A DNA stretch of 64,000 bases from Brachyhypopomus gauderio. Lineage: Eukaryota > Chordata > Actinopteri > Gymnotiformes > Hypopomidae. Location: positions 3,683,646-3,747,645 of the forward strand of contig NC_135213.1 in assembly GCF_052324685.1 (NCBI RefSeq). Direction: 5' to 3'. The translations under genes were made by a program, and so were the position numbers. Shown here piece after piece: positions 11,816 to 23,111 of the stretch. Numbering within the stretch: position 1 is the stretch's first letter; each line of letters begins with the position of its first letter. The notes under the pieces are model-generated. The model saw only the letters and a list, made by a program, of their open reading frames with translations. It ran no database searches and was not told the DNA's origin.

Positions 11816-11990
11816 CAGTGGTTCCCAAACTTTTCTGTCGTGCCCCCCTTTAGTAGATGAGAATAATTTGGTGCCCCCCCATGCGCCCAATAATTTTTGT
11901 TGAGCGGGGGGGGGGGGGGGGGTGGCGATCGTAAGTTGTTGAGCGGGGGGGGGGGGCCATCGTAAGTTGTTGAGCGGGGGGGGGGTTAAG
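11816..11990. mobile_element. hAT-type terminus with G-run repeats, upstream of the TLR pseudogene
   Basis: It begins CAGTGGTTCCCAAAC, a terminal sequence common to fish hAT elements. It then carries three units of GTTGTTGAGC followed by long G runs (10-18 bases), and GTGCCCCCC motifs. The intact TLR copy lacks this block upstream, so it is a post-duplication insertion. A reverse-complement relative of the GTTGTTGAGC units occurs at 57130-57205. The other terminus was not resolved. Confidence 0.55.
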
Positions 11991-12009
11991 CATTATCGGA
12001 AGATCAACT

Positions 12010-12130
12010 CAAGAGTAAGAGCTTACTTTAAAATCATATTTGTCAAATTATCTGGCCTGTCATTCTGCTGGGTCCACCTACTCCTGGTGTCATGCAGTTG
12101 TGCTTTTGCTCTCTCCAGTCAGTTCCCGTT
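12010..12130 (-). promoter_or_regulatory. TLR upstream region shared by both TLR copies
   Basis: Sequence from CTCAAGAGTAAG to CATGCAG..TGTGCT matches 51210-51305, upstream of the intact TLR, with scattered substitutions. The duplication therefore included several hundred bases of 5' flank and probably the promoter. No specific factor site is claimed. Confidence 0.6.
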
Positions 12131-12534
12131 CTCTTATAGTTTTACATCACATATTGGCTTGTTCACTGGGGGCTTGGACCCTTAAATCTACACAGATGAA
12201 TTGTGACGATGTCTGTTGTAAAACACACAGCACAATATAAATATATTTGCCTTGACTTGATTTGTCTGGATATTTGTGTATTCTTTTTTTTTCTTTATTT
12301 TGACAGTGATTCTCAGGAACTTTGCACATGCTGGCAGAAATATTTTGGACAGTGCAGCATCTTGAGGAAGTGGGGTAGGATATTTTTGCACAGAGAAGAT
12401 GAGGAATGAGGAAGTCACACTGATGGGTGTGAAGCGCTGAATGGAGAGAGCAAAACAATGAGCAGAACTAAAATCAATTAAAAACAAACATACAGCACTG
12501 GCAGTAAAACTGATCAAAGCAGCAGTAGTGAAGC

Positions 12535-12942
12535 TGTCACGATTAGCACCTCCTCCACCTGTCAATCATGTATGTTTTGTTTCGTTAACCATGTACGTTT
12601 CTCTGTCCCACCTCATGATTTGTAACCCTTCCCTTCGTTAGCGTATTAAGGTGTTTCATGTTTTGTATGGTCTATTTATATCCTAAGTTTTGTCTTGTAT
12701 GTGACTGGTCATTGTTTCGCTTACAGCCCCGTGTATGTTCATGTTCTCCAGGTTATTACGGTTTGTGCTTGTTTGTTCTTTGTTTTCGGTATGTCTGTGC
12801 GTCTTGGTTATGTTTCTATGTTGGACTCCCTTACGGATTTGACCCAAGCCTACCTGTACAACCCTTCGTTTGGAATGCCCATTAATAAGTGTCGTTCCTC
12901 TCAGCGTCCACCCTGTCGCTCCACAACACCACCAGAGTTACA
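12535..12942 (+). mobile_element. Solo LTR (408 bp)
   Basis: It starts TGTCACGATTAGC and ends AGAGTTACA, with a perfect 5-bp target duplication GAAGC (12530-12534 and 12943-12947). Family members were not seen elsewhere in the window, although the TGTCACG start is shared with families A and B. The termini and the 5-bp duplication fit a Ty3/gypsy-type LTR. Confidence 0.85.
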
Positions 12943-12987
12943 GAAGCAATCACACTCAGGCCATCAGATGTTCAGAAGATATACAAC

Positions 12988-13036
12988 TAATTATTTATTA
13001 TTACTACTGCTTTTATTATTATTATTATTATTTATT
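12988..13036. repeat. (TTA)n microsatellite
   Basis: About 45 bases of imperfect TTA/TAT units. Confidence 0.85.
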
Positions 13037-13055
13037 AGGTGTCTTATTTGTTTTA

Positions 13056-13185
13056 GTCAACTGGAAGTTTTTGTCACTTTACATGAACTAGGGTTTGGAG
13101 CATCATTTATACAATGGACCAAAGCTCTTTGGGTGACATCTAAGGCCACTGTTAATACTAATGGTGTATCGAATCACGCAGAGGC
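13056..13185 (+). pseudogene. L1-clade reverse transcriptase scrap
   Basis: The translation contains NWKFLSLY, LGFGASFIQW and SKATVNTNGVS, which line up with RVNWKYL..., FGFGSSFINW and NARVRTND.. of the L1 ORF2 at 30509-32137. About 40 residues remain. Confidence 0.6.
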
Positions 13186-13267
13186 AGCAATCTGAGGTCA
13201 AAAGTACCAAGATGAGAGAAAGTATCAGGATGAGACAAAATACTAGGTTGAGAGAAAAGGAGCAGCA

Positions 13268-13620
13268 GAGTCCATCCATCCATTCTCATCCGCTTATCAT
13301 CCCCGGGGTCTTCTCCCAGTTGGACATGCCCAGAGCACCTCCCTAGGGAGGCGCCCAGGTGGCATCAGGACCAGATGCCCGAATCATCTCAAGTCTACTC
13401 CAAGCCTCTCCCAGATGACCGTGCTCTGTACCTTATCTATAATGCTGTGTCCGAACACCCTGCAGAAAAAACTCATTTCAGCCGCTTGTAATCGCGATCT
13501 TATTCTTTCGGTCACTACCCAGAGCTCGTGACCATAGGTAAGGGTCGGAACATAGATTGACCAGTAAATCGAGAGCTTTGCGTTTTGGCTCAGCTCTCTC
13601 TTCACCACAATACTTTGATT
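13268..13620 (-). pseudogene. RTE/Rex3-like LINE, 3' end of reverse transcriptase
   Basis: The minus strand encodes LTYGHELWVVTERIRSRLQA and AEMSFFCRVFGHSI..D, a signature of the end of fish RTE-clade (Rex3-like) reverse transcriptase, followed by WERLG. The left edge carries TCCATCCATCCATTC units, typical of the RTE 3' tail read in reverse. Strongly 5' truncated. Confidence 0.7.
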
Positions 13621-14150
13621 AGAGCAAATGACACAAGTTTAAATTGGCTAAACAGATGAAGGCTTTACTTAATATACTTAAATTCTTAATTTATGGATTC
13701 TTTGCCATTGGTTGATGTTTTCGTTGAAATCCAGGCGCATTACTTGTAGCGATGTTTTTGCTTCTTTCCAACTCCTAATTCCCAATTCCACTTCAAACTA
13801 CTTTTCTTACTAGGTCATGAAGTTTTAGTACTGATCTAAGGGTGTTGTGAGAAGGGAGGGACTAGCTGTCATGCTTATGCATATTCAAAGTGTCACGATA
13901 CTTGATTGAACATAAATAAATCCTCAGAATCCTCTCCAACCTATCCTGTCTTTTTATTTGAGAATTTAACATTAACATTTAACAGTGCAGTTTAACACTA
14001 CACAGACAGAAGACACATCCTGCATGTATCAACAAACTCATATGTGAAAGGCATTTTGGGACTCGCCTACTCCATTTGTTTATGACACAGGTTGTTCCCA
14101 ATCCATTGACATATTTGTATTCGTTTTTAAATGCACTTTAGCTCATGCTT
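13621..14150. other. No feature recognised
   Basis: AT-rich sequence without a supported gene or a recognised repeat. Confidence 0.5.
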
Positions 14151-14154
14151 CCTG

Positions 14155-14662
14155 TGGGGCTGCCAGCCCCTACACTGAGTGTGTCACATATATCAGCCCC
14201 TACACTGAGTGTGTCACATATATCAGCACCTACACTGAGTGTGTCACATATATCAGCACCTACACTGAGTGTGTCACATATATCAGCCCCTACACTGAGT
14301 CTGTAACATATATCAGCCCCTACACTGAGTCTGTAACGTATATCAGCACTTACTGTGAGTCTGTCACATATATCAGCACCTACACTGTCAGATATACCAT
14401 CAGATATACCACTGAGTGTGTCACATATATCAGCACCTACACTGAGTCTGTAACATATATCAGCCCCAACACTGAGTGTGTCACATATATCAGCCCCTAC
14501 ACTGAGTGTGTCACATATCAGCCCCTACACTGAGCCTGTAACATATATCAGCCCCTACACTGAGTCTGTAATATATATCAGCACCTACACTGAGTGTGTC
14601 ACATATATCAGCCCCAACACTGAGTCTGTAACATATATCGGCACTTACAGTGAGTCTGTCTG
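14155..14662. repeat. Minisatellite, 30-bp unit, about 16-17 copies
   Basis: The unit is CAGCCCCTACACTGAGTGTG followed by TCACATATAT. Variants alternate CCCC/CACC, GTGTG/TCTGT and CACA/AACA, with one rearranged stretch near 14385-14412. Because 30 is divisible by 3 it creates a spurious open frame with a 10-residue repeat; there is no sign that it is translated. Confidence 0.95.
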
Positions 14663-15125
14663 ACACCCCACAGTGAGACGTCTTTCAAAAGAATTCCCAA
14701 ACAGCAAATAAGTAGTGGAGGAAAAAACACACTAGAATGTGGGGAGGGGGCCATTAAGGGGGGTAAGTGAGGGATGAAGGTGAGGAGGAAGAGGAGTTTA
14801 AGGAGGGGCCACTGTGGGATGAAGGTGAGGGCACTTGGGCAATCAACATTGGGTTAGGTAGTTGATAGTCATCACCTTCGGGGGCAACCACCAACACTTC
14901 TCAGGGATTCTGATGGTTGCCCCACCAGGGGTTGACAGACAGCAGATGATTAATAATCTCCATAGAGACAAAAGGGTGAGATCTGAAAGAAGCATATTTT
15001 CTCTCAATTCCCCCTTTGATTCTAAACTATACTAGGACTATAACTACAAATACAAAACATATATAGTAAGAGAAATCACAAACAAAACAAACAATAACTG
15101 ATATGACTGTACAAAGTAGAACAAG
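14663..15125. other. Non-coding; possible polypurine tract of the neighbouring retroviral relic
   Basis: G-rich then A-rich sequence without a gene. Read on the minus strand, 14995-15020 has CAAAGGGGGAATTGAGAG, resembling a retroviral polypurine tract at a 3' LTR boundary, on the same strand as the pol scrap at 15126-15464. No LTR pair was found. Confidence 0.35.
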
Positions 15126-15464
15126 TTATATCTCTAATGTTATGCCAGAAAGGCCCAAGAAGAAGTGTACAAGAGGATCGTGTTGCCCAGGATTACCTTT
15201 AAGCAGATCGTATAGTGGTTGTGAAATCGCAGGATAAGAATCTATCCAGGGTCTGCAGTAGTTGCAGAGGCCTAAGAAAGCTCGCAATTTATGCACTGTG
15301 GTTGGTAGCAACATTGCATTGATTGCTGAACCTCTTACAGGCAAAATTCCCCTAGAACCCTGGGTAACCCACTGTCCCAAATATTGCACACCAGGACAAC
15401 ACAACTGAGCTTTGTCATGACTGACCTTGTGTCCCTTGCTAGCCAAAAAATCAAGAGTCTTCAC
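15126..15464 (-). pseudogene. Endogenous retrovirus pol fragment (reverse transcriptase, palm to thumb)
   Basis: One open frame of about 112 residues covers the region after the RT active site: a GHKVS..KAQLC start, a YLG motif, then a LRAFLGLCNYCRPWI motif as in retroviral and ERV1-like pol of fish. The catalytic YxDD region, RNase H, integrase, gag and env are absent. This is an old non-functional relic, cut at 15465 by an L2 LINE end. Confidence 0.65.
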
Positions 15465-15875
15465 ATCTATGTGGTACTGGTGATTCCTAAAAGCCGATTA
15501 AAGATTGGCGAGGGTGCTTTTAGCCACTATGGCCCAAAGCTCTGGAATTCTCTTCCTGAAGAGCTCAGAGGCATTTCATCCCTGCATAGTTTTAAGAACA
15601 GTCTCAAAACATTCCTGTTTAGATCTGCTTTTAGTTAAGAAACTCTCAATCTTATTTACTTTATTACATTATGTTGTCTAATATTTTCTAAATCTAATTA
15701 TCTTAATAGTTTTATCTTATTTACTTTACGTTTTTATTATATTATTGACTTTACTTTTTTACTTTTTATGTTATTTTAATATTTTTATTTTTAATTTCTT
15801 TTAACATTTTCTTTTTGTCTTATCTCCTTTTAATGTTTCTTTTTATTTATACTGTAAAGCACTTTGAGTTGCAGG
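15465..15875 (+). pseudogene. L2 LINE, 3' end
   Basis: It encodes the last ~45 residues of an L2-clade ORF2 (FSHYGPKLWNSLPEELRG, FKNSLKTFLFRSAF, stop at 15636-15638), then an AT-rich 3' untranslated region ending with CTGTAAAGCACTTTGAGTTG. The same family is seen on the minus strand at 36640-37710 and 56361-58280. Confidence 0.8.
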
Positions 15876-16440
15876 CAGTTTCAGACAAAGTATCTACACG
15901 AAATGAAAAATCCTGATCCCTCATTTGAATATCAACAAAAAAGACAGTTCTCAAAAACTGTATTCAGTTTTCAGAAATTCATTTTTAGGAACGTAAAGTG
16001 TTACCGGAACGGAGCTCGGAGCGGTCGTTTTCTGCATGGTCCTAGCGCTAGATTCGTCGCTATTTAAATATTTCTTTTTAACCGTTAAAACTGCAGAGGA
16101 CCAAAAACGGCTTTTGAAAAAGTCCCCCCCAAATAACGTCCGTGAGGTTAAATGTACTAAATGTTGGCTTACATTTCAAATATCATGTTTAGCTGAATGA
16201 ACATGTTATCAACCCCTTTTAATGTACAGTATGTAGGCTTACAAATTCATGTTTAACTGAATAAACCATTGAACACGAGTAGCCTACATTTTATTGAGCA
16301 TTTATTTATTGATGTTTTTTTTCTTCAAGTATCAAAGTAGAACAGCTTCGTCAAGCAGTCATTGATGCATTTTGGAGATGAGCCCCTGGTCTAATGCACC
16401 CTTTGTATTAAGAAACCCTATCTCAAAAACTGACTTTTAG
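15876..16440. other. No feature recognised
   Basis: Non-coding. It would be the expected place for the 3' LTR of the minus-strand gypsy element, but nothing here matches the sequence near 23205-23355. Confidence 0.4.
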
Positions 16441-16443
16441 TCA

Positions 16444-17809
16444 TTACTTGGGTGGTTCTGTTGTTGATCGGGGCTGAGGGACCTGGTCTGCAGTGTTGTC
16501 TTCCTGAAGTGTGGCCAGCAGGGTGTCGGGGGCAGCCAGGTCCTCCACCGTGTCAGCCTGGTCTGTGCAGTCCGGTGCTGGAGAGTCCATCAGCTCCAAG
16601 GCGGGGCCCTTGTTGGCCAACAGTTGGTCAATATGACGACGCCACACTGCATCTTTGCTGGTGCGTACTTGGTATGACAGTGGACCAGTGATGGCAACTA
16701 TCTCAGCTGGCACCCACTTGGGACCCCTTAGGTAATTGCGAGCTAGGACAAGGTCTCCTATATGAAAAGACCGCGGCGTGCCTGACCTACGTCGGCTCTG
16801 TTCTAGCTGACTGCTTGGCTCCTTGACGGGGGGCGTATGCAGTCCAGTTGGGTGCGCAGCGCTCTTTTCAGGAGGAGCTCAGCGGGAGATGCCTTAGTGG
16901 TGCTGTGTGGCGTGTTTTGGTAAGTCAGCAGGAAACTGCAGTCTATGATGAAGGGACCCTTGGTTCACTGATGCCTTTAGACTGTGCTTTAAGGTTTGTA
17001 CAAATCTCTCCGCCAGTCCATTGGTGGACTTCAGCGACAAACTGGGGCCCATTGTCACTCACCAGCTGTTCCGGTATTCCATACTGGCTGAACATTTCCT
17101 CCAGTTGCTCAATAGTTTTCCCGGTAGTTGTAAACCTCATAATGGCCACGTCCGGCCATTTGCTGTGAACGTCCACCACCACCAGAAACATTCTGTCCTC
17201 AAATGGTCCAGCAAAGTCGATGTGTATGCGCCGCCACGGCTCTGCGGGCCATTCCCATGGGTGGACTGCTGCTGGTTGTGGTGCGTTTCGCACAGTCTGG
17301 CAGGTGGTGCAACGGCCTGCCTTTTCCTCAATGTGCTTGTCTAACCCCGGCCACCAAAAGTAGCTCTGGGCCAGCTCCTTCATGCGCACTATACCGCAGT
17401 GCCCGACGTGAAGTTGTTTCAGCATGGAGCTTCGCAGAGATGGGGGTATGATTACCCTTCTGCCCCACAGCAGACATCCTGACTGGACAGACAGTTCTTG
17501 CTGTCTGGCCAAGTAAGGTTTGGTGTCCGGTGAGTTGGAGATTTTCCTGCCTGCGATGATGGCATCCATCACGATAGATAACGCCGGATTGTTCCGTGTG
17601 GCATGTCTCACTTGTTTTGCTGTGACAAGGGTGTTGGCCACTTGCTGGAAGTAGAAGATGTCAGTTTGTCGGGTCACTGGCCTCGCCACTGGGAGTGGTA
17701 GACGGGAGAGACCATCTGCATTACCGTGTAGTTCAGATCGGCGGTACTTGATGTCGTAGTTATGGCCCGACAGCAGCAGGGCCCATCTCTGCATTCTGCT
17801 TGTGGCCAA
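16444..17809 (-). pseudogene. Ty3/gypsy integrase
   Basis: The frame 17809-16943 ends RNase H (GNADGLSRLP) and contains the integrase HHCC region (HVGHCGIVRMKELA, WWPGLD, C.TCQ) and the core with IHIDFAGPF, VVVDVHSKWPDV and VSDNGPQF. The reading frame then breaks before the catalytic Glu. 16713-16444 holds a C-terminal piece (VAITGPLSYQVRT..AVWRRHIDQL). Confidence 0.85.
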
Positions 17810-18368
17810 CAGTGGAATGCCTTCGTATGGTCCCAGTAAGGCCGTTAGCGGTTTATGGTCGGTCAGAAGCGTGAATCTCCTCCCAAACAGATTTGGTGGA
17901 ATTTTCTAATTCCAAACACGATGCTCAGAGCCTCCCGCTCGATCTGCGCGTAGTTACATTCAGCTTTGTTGAGGGTCTTAGAGGCGAAAGCGATGGGTTT
18001 GTCCGTGCCGTCCGGCATAATGTGTGAGACAACTGCGCCAACCCCATAGGGGGAAGCATCACAGGCTAACTGAAGTGGCAGTGCCGGGTCGAAGTGGGTC
18101 AGCACGTCAGAGTTCAGAAGGGCTTCCTTTGAGCTGGGAAAAGCCATTTGGCAAGTCTCTGACCACTCTCATTTCTTCCCCTGCCTCAGCAGTTCATGGA
18201 GGGGTTTCAATAAGGTGGAGAGATTGGAAATGAATCAGCCATAATAGTTCAGGAGCCCCAAGTATGAGCGTAACTGGTTGACGTTTTGTGGTGCTGGGGC
18301 TTCCAAGATGGCCTTGGTCTTGGAGGGGGCCTTGTGTAGTCCCTTGCCATCAATCACATGGCCCAGGT
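17810..18368 (-). pseudogene. Ty3/gypsy RT connection and RNase H
   Basis: 18360-18240 reads HVIDGKGLH.APSKTKAIL and QLRSYLGLLNYYG, the RT thumb. 18147-17863 reads LACDASPYGVGAVVSH, KPIAFASKTLN and NYAQIEREALSIVFGIRKFH, a Ty3/gypsy RNase H. A frameshift lies between the two. Confidence 0.85.
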
Positions 18369-19126
18369 CAGGGGCGGACTGGCATACATTGCTACTGGGG
18401 ATTTCCCCGGTGGGCCGATGGGTTAGTGGGCCGGTGGGCCGCCGGGCCGCTGGCCGCCGGTGGTTTAACTCAGCCCGTGGAGGAGCCACTGCGGCCCCGG
18501 CCCGTAGTCACGCTGCTGTTTAACTGTGTCTATTACCTCCCCCGCTCCAGTCAGGCAAACCTGCTCAGCGCGGCCGCGGTCTGAGCCTGTAAACACATGA
18601 ACGAGTTGGACCGGACTGGGCCAGCTGGTGCGGGCTGACAGTATGCAGCGGAGATCAGAAAAAAACCAACTTGTCCCAGAAAATACGGGCCGGACTACGA
18701 AAACATACAGCAGTTTAAATTGTAGATAACATGTTATTTTAAATGTACTGCTGTCGCCTCTGCAACTGCAATTACCTTAACACGGTTAACACGGACGCAA
18801 GTGGCGGTCTTCAAGGTTCCAGAGCACTGTGCACTGTTTTTTTTAAAGCTATTGAAATTCTTAGATTAAAACTAACCACCACAAATAGGTAAGAGGAAGA
18901 AATACCCACGTTGTGGGTTGTAGGTTGTTCTTTAGGATGCACTTTGCGTAAAACAACTTGTTTGGTGGTCTTATGGTGGACTATTTAACAACTTGTTTGG
19001 TGGTCTTATGGTGGACTATTTAAAAGCCAATATTGTAATCATATTATTGCTGGAATTAATATTGTCCATATGACAATAAACGCCGTCATATACACTACAT
19101 GCCATGTATAGATTCATATACAGTAT

Positions 19127-19215
<89 letters not shown>

Positions 19216-19269
19216 TGGGCCAGTCTGTCAGGAACTCCCGGGCCACTTTTTCTCCCCAGTCCGCCCCTG
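18369..19269. mobile_element. Non-autonomous hAT element inside gypsy RT
   Basis: Its ends are CAGGGGCGGACTGG and CCAGTCCGCCCCTG, a perfect 14-bp inverted repeat, flanked by the perfect 8-bp duplication GCCCAGGT (18361-18368 and 19270-19277). It is 901 bp and encodes no transposase. It contains GGGCCG-rich sequence and a (TA)n tract. The 8-bp duplication and CAGGGG start identify the hAT superfamily. Confidence 0.95.
19131..19212. repeat. (CA)n(TA)n microsatellite
   Basis: About seven CA units followed by about 33 TA units, inside the hAT element at 18369-19269. Confidence 0.95.
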
Positions 19270-19680
19270 GCCCAGGTATTCGATGGAGGATTGGAAAAAT
19301 TCACATTTTCCCTTGCGGACATTCAGTCCATATTGCCTCAGCCTCTGTAGTGTCATGTCCAGGTTATGGAGGTGGTCGGCATTGTCCCGCCCTGTTATAA
19401 GGATATCGTCCAAGTAGCACTGTACCCCCGGTAGCCCTGCCAGAATCTGATCCATGGCCTTTTGGAAGAGTGCGGGGCCCGATGTGATTCCAAAAGCCAA
19501 ATGGCAGTACCAAAAAAGGCCCTTATGAGTGCTGACTGTCAGTAACTCTTTGGACTCGGGGTCCACTGGCATCTGCAGGTAGGCCTGGTTCAGGTCGATT
19601 TTACTAAATTGTTTGCCATTTGCTAGACCTGCGAACAGGTCGTCGATGAGGGGTAGCGGGTAGTGTTCATTTAGCAAGGC
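19270..19680 (-). pseudogene. Ty3/gypsy reverse transcriptase, catalytic half
   Basis: It continues the RT after the CACTA-like insertion: LLNEHYPLPLIDDLFAGL, FSKIDLNQAYLQM, HKGLFWY.LAFGITSGPALFQ and the active site YLDDILI, then KCEFF..SIEYLG. It ends at the hAT insertion. The frame across both insertions is consistent when they are ignored. Confidence 0.9.
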
Positions 19681-19682
19681 TG

Positions 19683-21474
19683 CACTGTAAAAAAATCCTA
19701 ATTTTATGGAAAATAACTGTAAATATTTCAGTGTAGTTTAAAATTTTTTTCCAATTGTATACAAAACTTTGTAAAATTACAGACATTATTTGTAATTTGA
19801 CAAAATATCTTTTATTTTAAGTATTATGATAATAATTACAAGTTACACGCTTTTATTTACACAGTTACACAGTATTATTTATACGGTATTTTTCTGCTTT
19901 CTTAAATTACATACAGGTTCATGTACAATTACAGCAATTATCTGCAATTAAACAATCGGTTGATTATATGAAGGTTTATGTCTGTAAGAACAAAAACGTT
20001 TTTTTCTCTGTTATTTTAATCAAAATCTTATTAACTTGTATTATCTAATGTCTTTTGGCGATGTGTTTAGTTGTTTGGCACTGCTGGTTTAAACATGATT
20101 TTCAATGAATGGGGTTTTCATAGTATTAGCTTACATGTGGCAATACTCGTATTTTGATTGTTAGGCGTCCTCGTAATTCAGAGGATCCATGGATGTTCAG
20201 GAGAAAAATGTACACAGAACAAAATATATAGGGTCCAGACATATTAATTTGCCACAGAACGTGATGGTAATTGATTTGACGAAGAAAAAAAAACATTTCT
20301 GCAATTGAAAATCATGATTATGCTCATTTTTATGATGACTACAGAATGAAGAGTGACTTCCCAATGTCAGTTCAGACATTAGATTTTTACATTGGCATGT
20401 CTAAAGTATGTAACAGTAGTAATGGCTGTGGGAGATTTCTGTTGATTGTTCCATCTCTATTGATGTCGGTTCTCATTCTCAGTTCTTGTGCAGTCAATGG
20501 CAATAGAAAATGGCAGTTTGTTTGGGTGCTGGAGTTTCAAAAGAAACATTTCTAAACACTGGGTCTATACTTGAACATAACCAAGGAAATAACCTGTAAC
20601 ACACTGAGAGTCAGATTAACTGATATACTGGTAGACGTACATTGTAATGGAACAGGCTTTTAAGTCTAATTTGCTAGGAACGTCGCCGACTATTCTATCG
20701 CTAATGATTAATAGTCACATTAAATTTTGGGTGGCAGACATTAATGGGGTTTTAAAAAAATCCGCCTCTATCACGTTCTGTGGTGGCTGAATATTGTACC
20801 GTCAGCCAATGGGCAGCGTTGAGGGGTGGAGTCTACAGACTTCCCAGCAAGCCCTGCGGTGAGTTCCCCCTGTTTCCCTGGATGTGTGTTGTATGTGCGT
20901 TAGTGTTCCCCCTCCCTTTGTGTTGCTTATAAAATATCAGTTCACCAACATTGGTGTCATTGCTCATTCTTGTCCTTCTGACTTGAAGCCGTTACAACAT
21001 GTAATGATTATGAACAAACTTAAAACTGCAGTATTTTTTGTCAAAATCTTTCCAGATTAATGGAGAAAATCCTATGCAATTAAAATTCATCTTGCAGCTG
21101 GATTGTAATAATTAATTGTAATTATTCAGTTAAAAGTTGTAAAACAATAATATTTCTCTGCAAAAATATTAGTGGTGTCACTTTTTTTAAAGTGCTTAAT
21201 CATAATAATTCAGGTAAAAGTTGTAAAATAACGATATTTCTCTGCAAAAATATTAGTGCTGTCACTCTATTAAAAGTGCTAAATCATAATAATCCAGGAA
21301 AAATCTGTAAAATAACGTTATTTCTCTGCAGAATGTTTAATGAATTTTTCTGTAAATTTATAGTTTTTCCACTTAATTTTAATCAGGGTTTTTTACTTTA
21401 AAATTAAAGTTTTTGTTTGGCAGCCGCTGCTGCCAGTAATTTACCGTTTTTTTAGGATTTTTTTTTTTACAGTG
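19683..21474. mobile_element. Non-autonomous CACTA-like (EnSpm) element inside gypsy RT
   Basis: It begins CACTGTAAAAAAATCCTAA and ends with the inverted AGGATTTTTT..ACAGTG. Removing it together with one TG restores the RT codons (VNPALLNEHY), so the target duplication is 2 bp (TG, 19681-19682 and 21475-21476). CACTG ends and a 2-3 bp duplication fit EnSpm/CACTA. It is 1792 bp without a transposase frame. Confidence 0.8.
21110..21340. repeat. Imperfect tandem repeat, about 90-bp unit, three copies
   Basis: Each unit has a TAATCATAATAATTCAGGTA-like start, AAAGTTGTAAAATAACGATA, TTTCTCTGCAAAAATATTAG and TGTCACT. The array lies near the right end of the CACTA-like element, where subterminal repeats are common. 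Confidence 0.75.
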
Positions 21475-21476
21475 TG

Positions 21477-22187
21477 GATTAACAGTCACTTTGAAATCGC
21501 CGCAAATTCGTAGGCTACCATTTTTCTTAAGGACGGGCACGATTGGGGTAGCCCAGTCACTGACAGACACTGGTTCAAGCACCCCACTGTTCACCAGATT
21601 GTCCAGCTCTTTTTCAACTTTTGGTCGCAGTGCGTATGGGACCTGTCTCGCCTTAATGAATCGGGGGTTGCTGCCTGGTTTCAGGGTCAGCCTTGCAGTG
21701 ATACGCTTCATGTGCCCTAGTCCTTCAGTGAAGAGTTCGTCATGTTTCTTTAATACCGCTTCTAGAGCAGACTCTCCTGGACTCAGCATGTGGATGGTAG
21801 GCCAGTCGATCCGCACCTTATCCATCCATGATGTCCTAGTAGGGACGGGTAATTTCCTCGGACAACATATAAGGGCAGCTTTACGCATTGTTCGTTAAAC
21901 TCCACTTTGACCTTGACCAAGCCCTTGACAGCTACTGTCTCCCCTGTGTAGGTCTTCAGCACCACCCGTGCTGGTTGGATTGGTAAGTGGTGTAAGTGTT
22001 CTTAATACACTGTCTCTGAAACCAGTGACATTGCTGCCCCCGTGTCGATTTCCATCTGCACTGGTTTACCCTCCAACAAGGGTGTCGTCCAGTAGCTGTC
22101 AGATCTTCCCGTCAGCGACAGAATGTGAAGGGGCAACTCGTCGTCTGTGGATTCGCTGGCACTATTTTCTTTTTCCACCACATGCAC
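21477..22187 (-). pseudogene. Ty3/gypsy protease and first half of reverse transcriptase
   Basis: The frame 22187-22002 has the aspartic protease motif MEIDTGAAMSLVS. Frames 21965-21783 and 21888-21477 continue with VVRGNYPSLLG and the RT start ARQVPYALRPKVEKELDNL, then WATPIVPVLKKNGSLRICGDF. It stops at the CACTA-like insertion. Two frame changes separate protease from RT. Confidence 0.85.
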
Positions 22188-23111
22188 TGTTTTCTAATGT
22201 GCAGCCATTCTCTTTGTGTTTGTTAGTGTTTTTCTGCATTGACTGAGTTCCCTTTTTCTTGCCACGACAGGCCTTTTCAATGTGACCCTTTTTCCCACAG
22301 GCATGGCACTCCAATTCTTTAGACCAGCATTCTGCTGCCGGATGGCCCTGTTGGCCACATCGATAACATGGCCTCGTTGACGAGCTGTCCTCAGTACTGG
22401 CTATCTTCAGCACCTTAGCCGTGGCTACGCTCAGCTGCTGTGCCTCTTTTGCAGCCATTTCCATTGACACACTGATTTCAATTGCTCTGGTCAGAGTTAA
22501 TTTGTCCTCAGTTAGCAGTTTTCTCTGAGCGGCCTCATTATGTAGTCCACAGACCAGTCGGTCACGAATTGCATCATTAAGCGTGTTCTCTGTGAATTCA
22601 CAGTGTTCAGCTAACTTCCTGAGCGCAGCAACAAACGTAGTCACCGTCTCTCCCCCTCCTCCTGATTACGTTTATAAAATCTGAACCGTTCCGCAATCAT
22701 CAATGGTTTAGGCGAGAAATGTTCACTTAGAGTTTTAACAATACCGTCAAATGTGAACTCTCCTGGCTTCCTGGGCTGTGCCAGCGCTCGGAACAGATTA
22801 AAAGTCTTTGCGCCCATTACTGTTAAGAAGGTAGCTACCTTTTTCTCCGCGCTGATTCCGTTGGCCAAGACGAAGAATTCAAACCGCTCTGTATATGCGC
22901 TCCATTGCTCCACAGTGTCATCAAATGGGCCAATGTTCCCCAGTACACCCACCATTGTAAAAGGAGTTTCCCCACGCTGTCCTTCATTCGTTTGCCTGTT
23001 GACGGTCGCTTGATATGAACTTTGCTGTTCGGTGTTGTTTCCAGGTGGCGCTGGCAGTGCTAAGCTGTCGTTACTTTCTCCCGCGCGTTCGTCGGCTGAG
23101 GTATTGCTCAT
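22162..23111 (-). pseudogene. Ty3/gypsy gag with zinc knuckles
   Basis: The first frame (23111-22641, ATG start MSNTSADERAG) covers a capsid-like region with WSAYTERFEFF and MGAKTFNLFRAL. The second (22644-22162) continues with VTTFVAALRKLAEHCEF and two nucleocapsid zinc knuckles, CYRCGQQGHPAAEC and CHACGKKGHIEKAC (both CX2CX4HX4C). A small indel near 22643 joins the frames. In life this protein would form the capsid and package element RNA in the cytoplasm. Confidence 0.85.

Noticed and set aside
14155..14662. CRISPR-like array of direct repeats
   Set aside because: The repeats are contiguous without unique spacers; this is a eukaryotic minisatellite.
14478..14663. Open frame with 10-residue SHISAPTLSV-type repeats
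   Set aside because: A by-product of the 30-bp minisatellite, with no start context or flanking coding.
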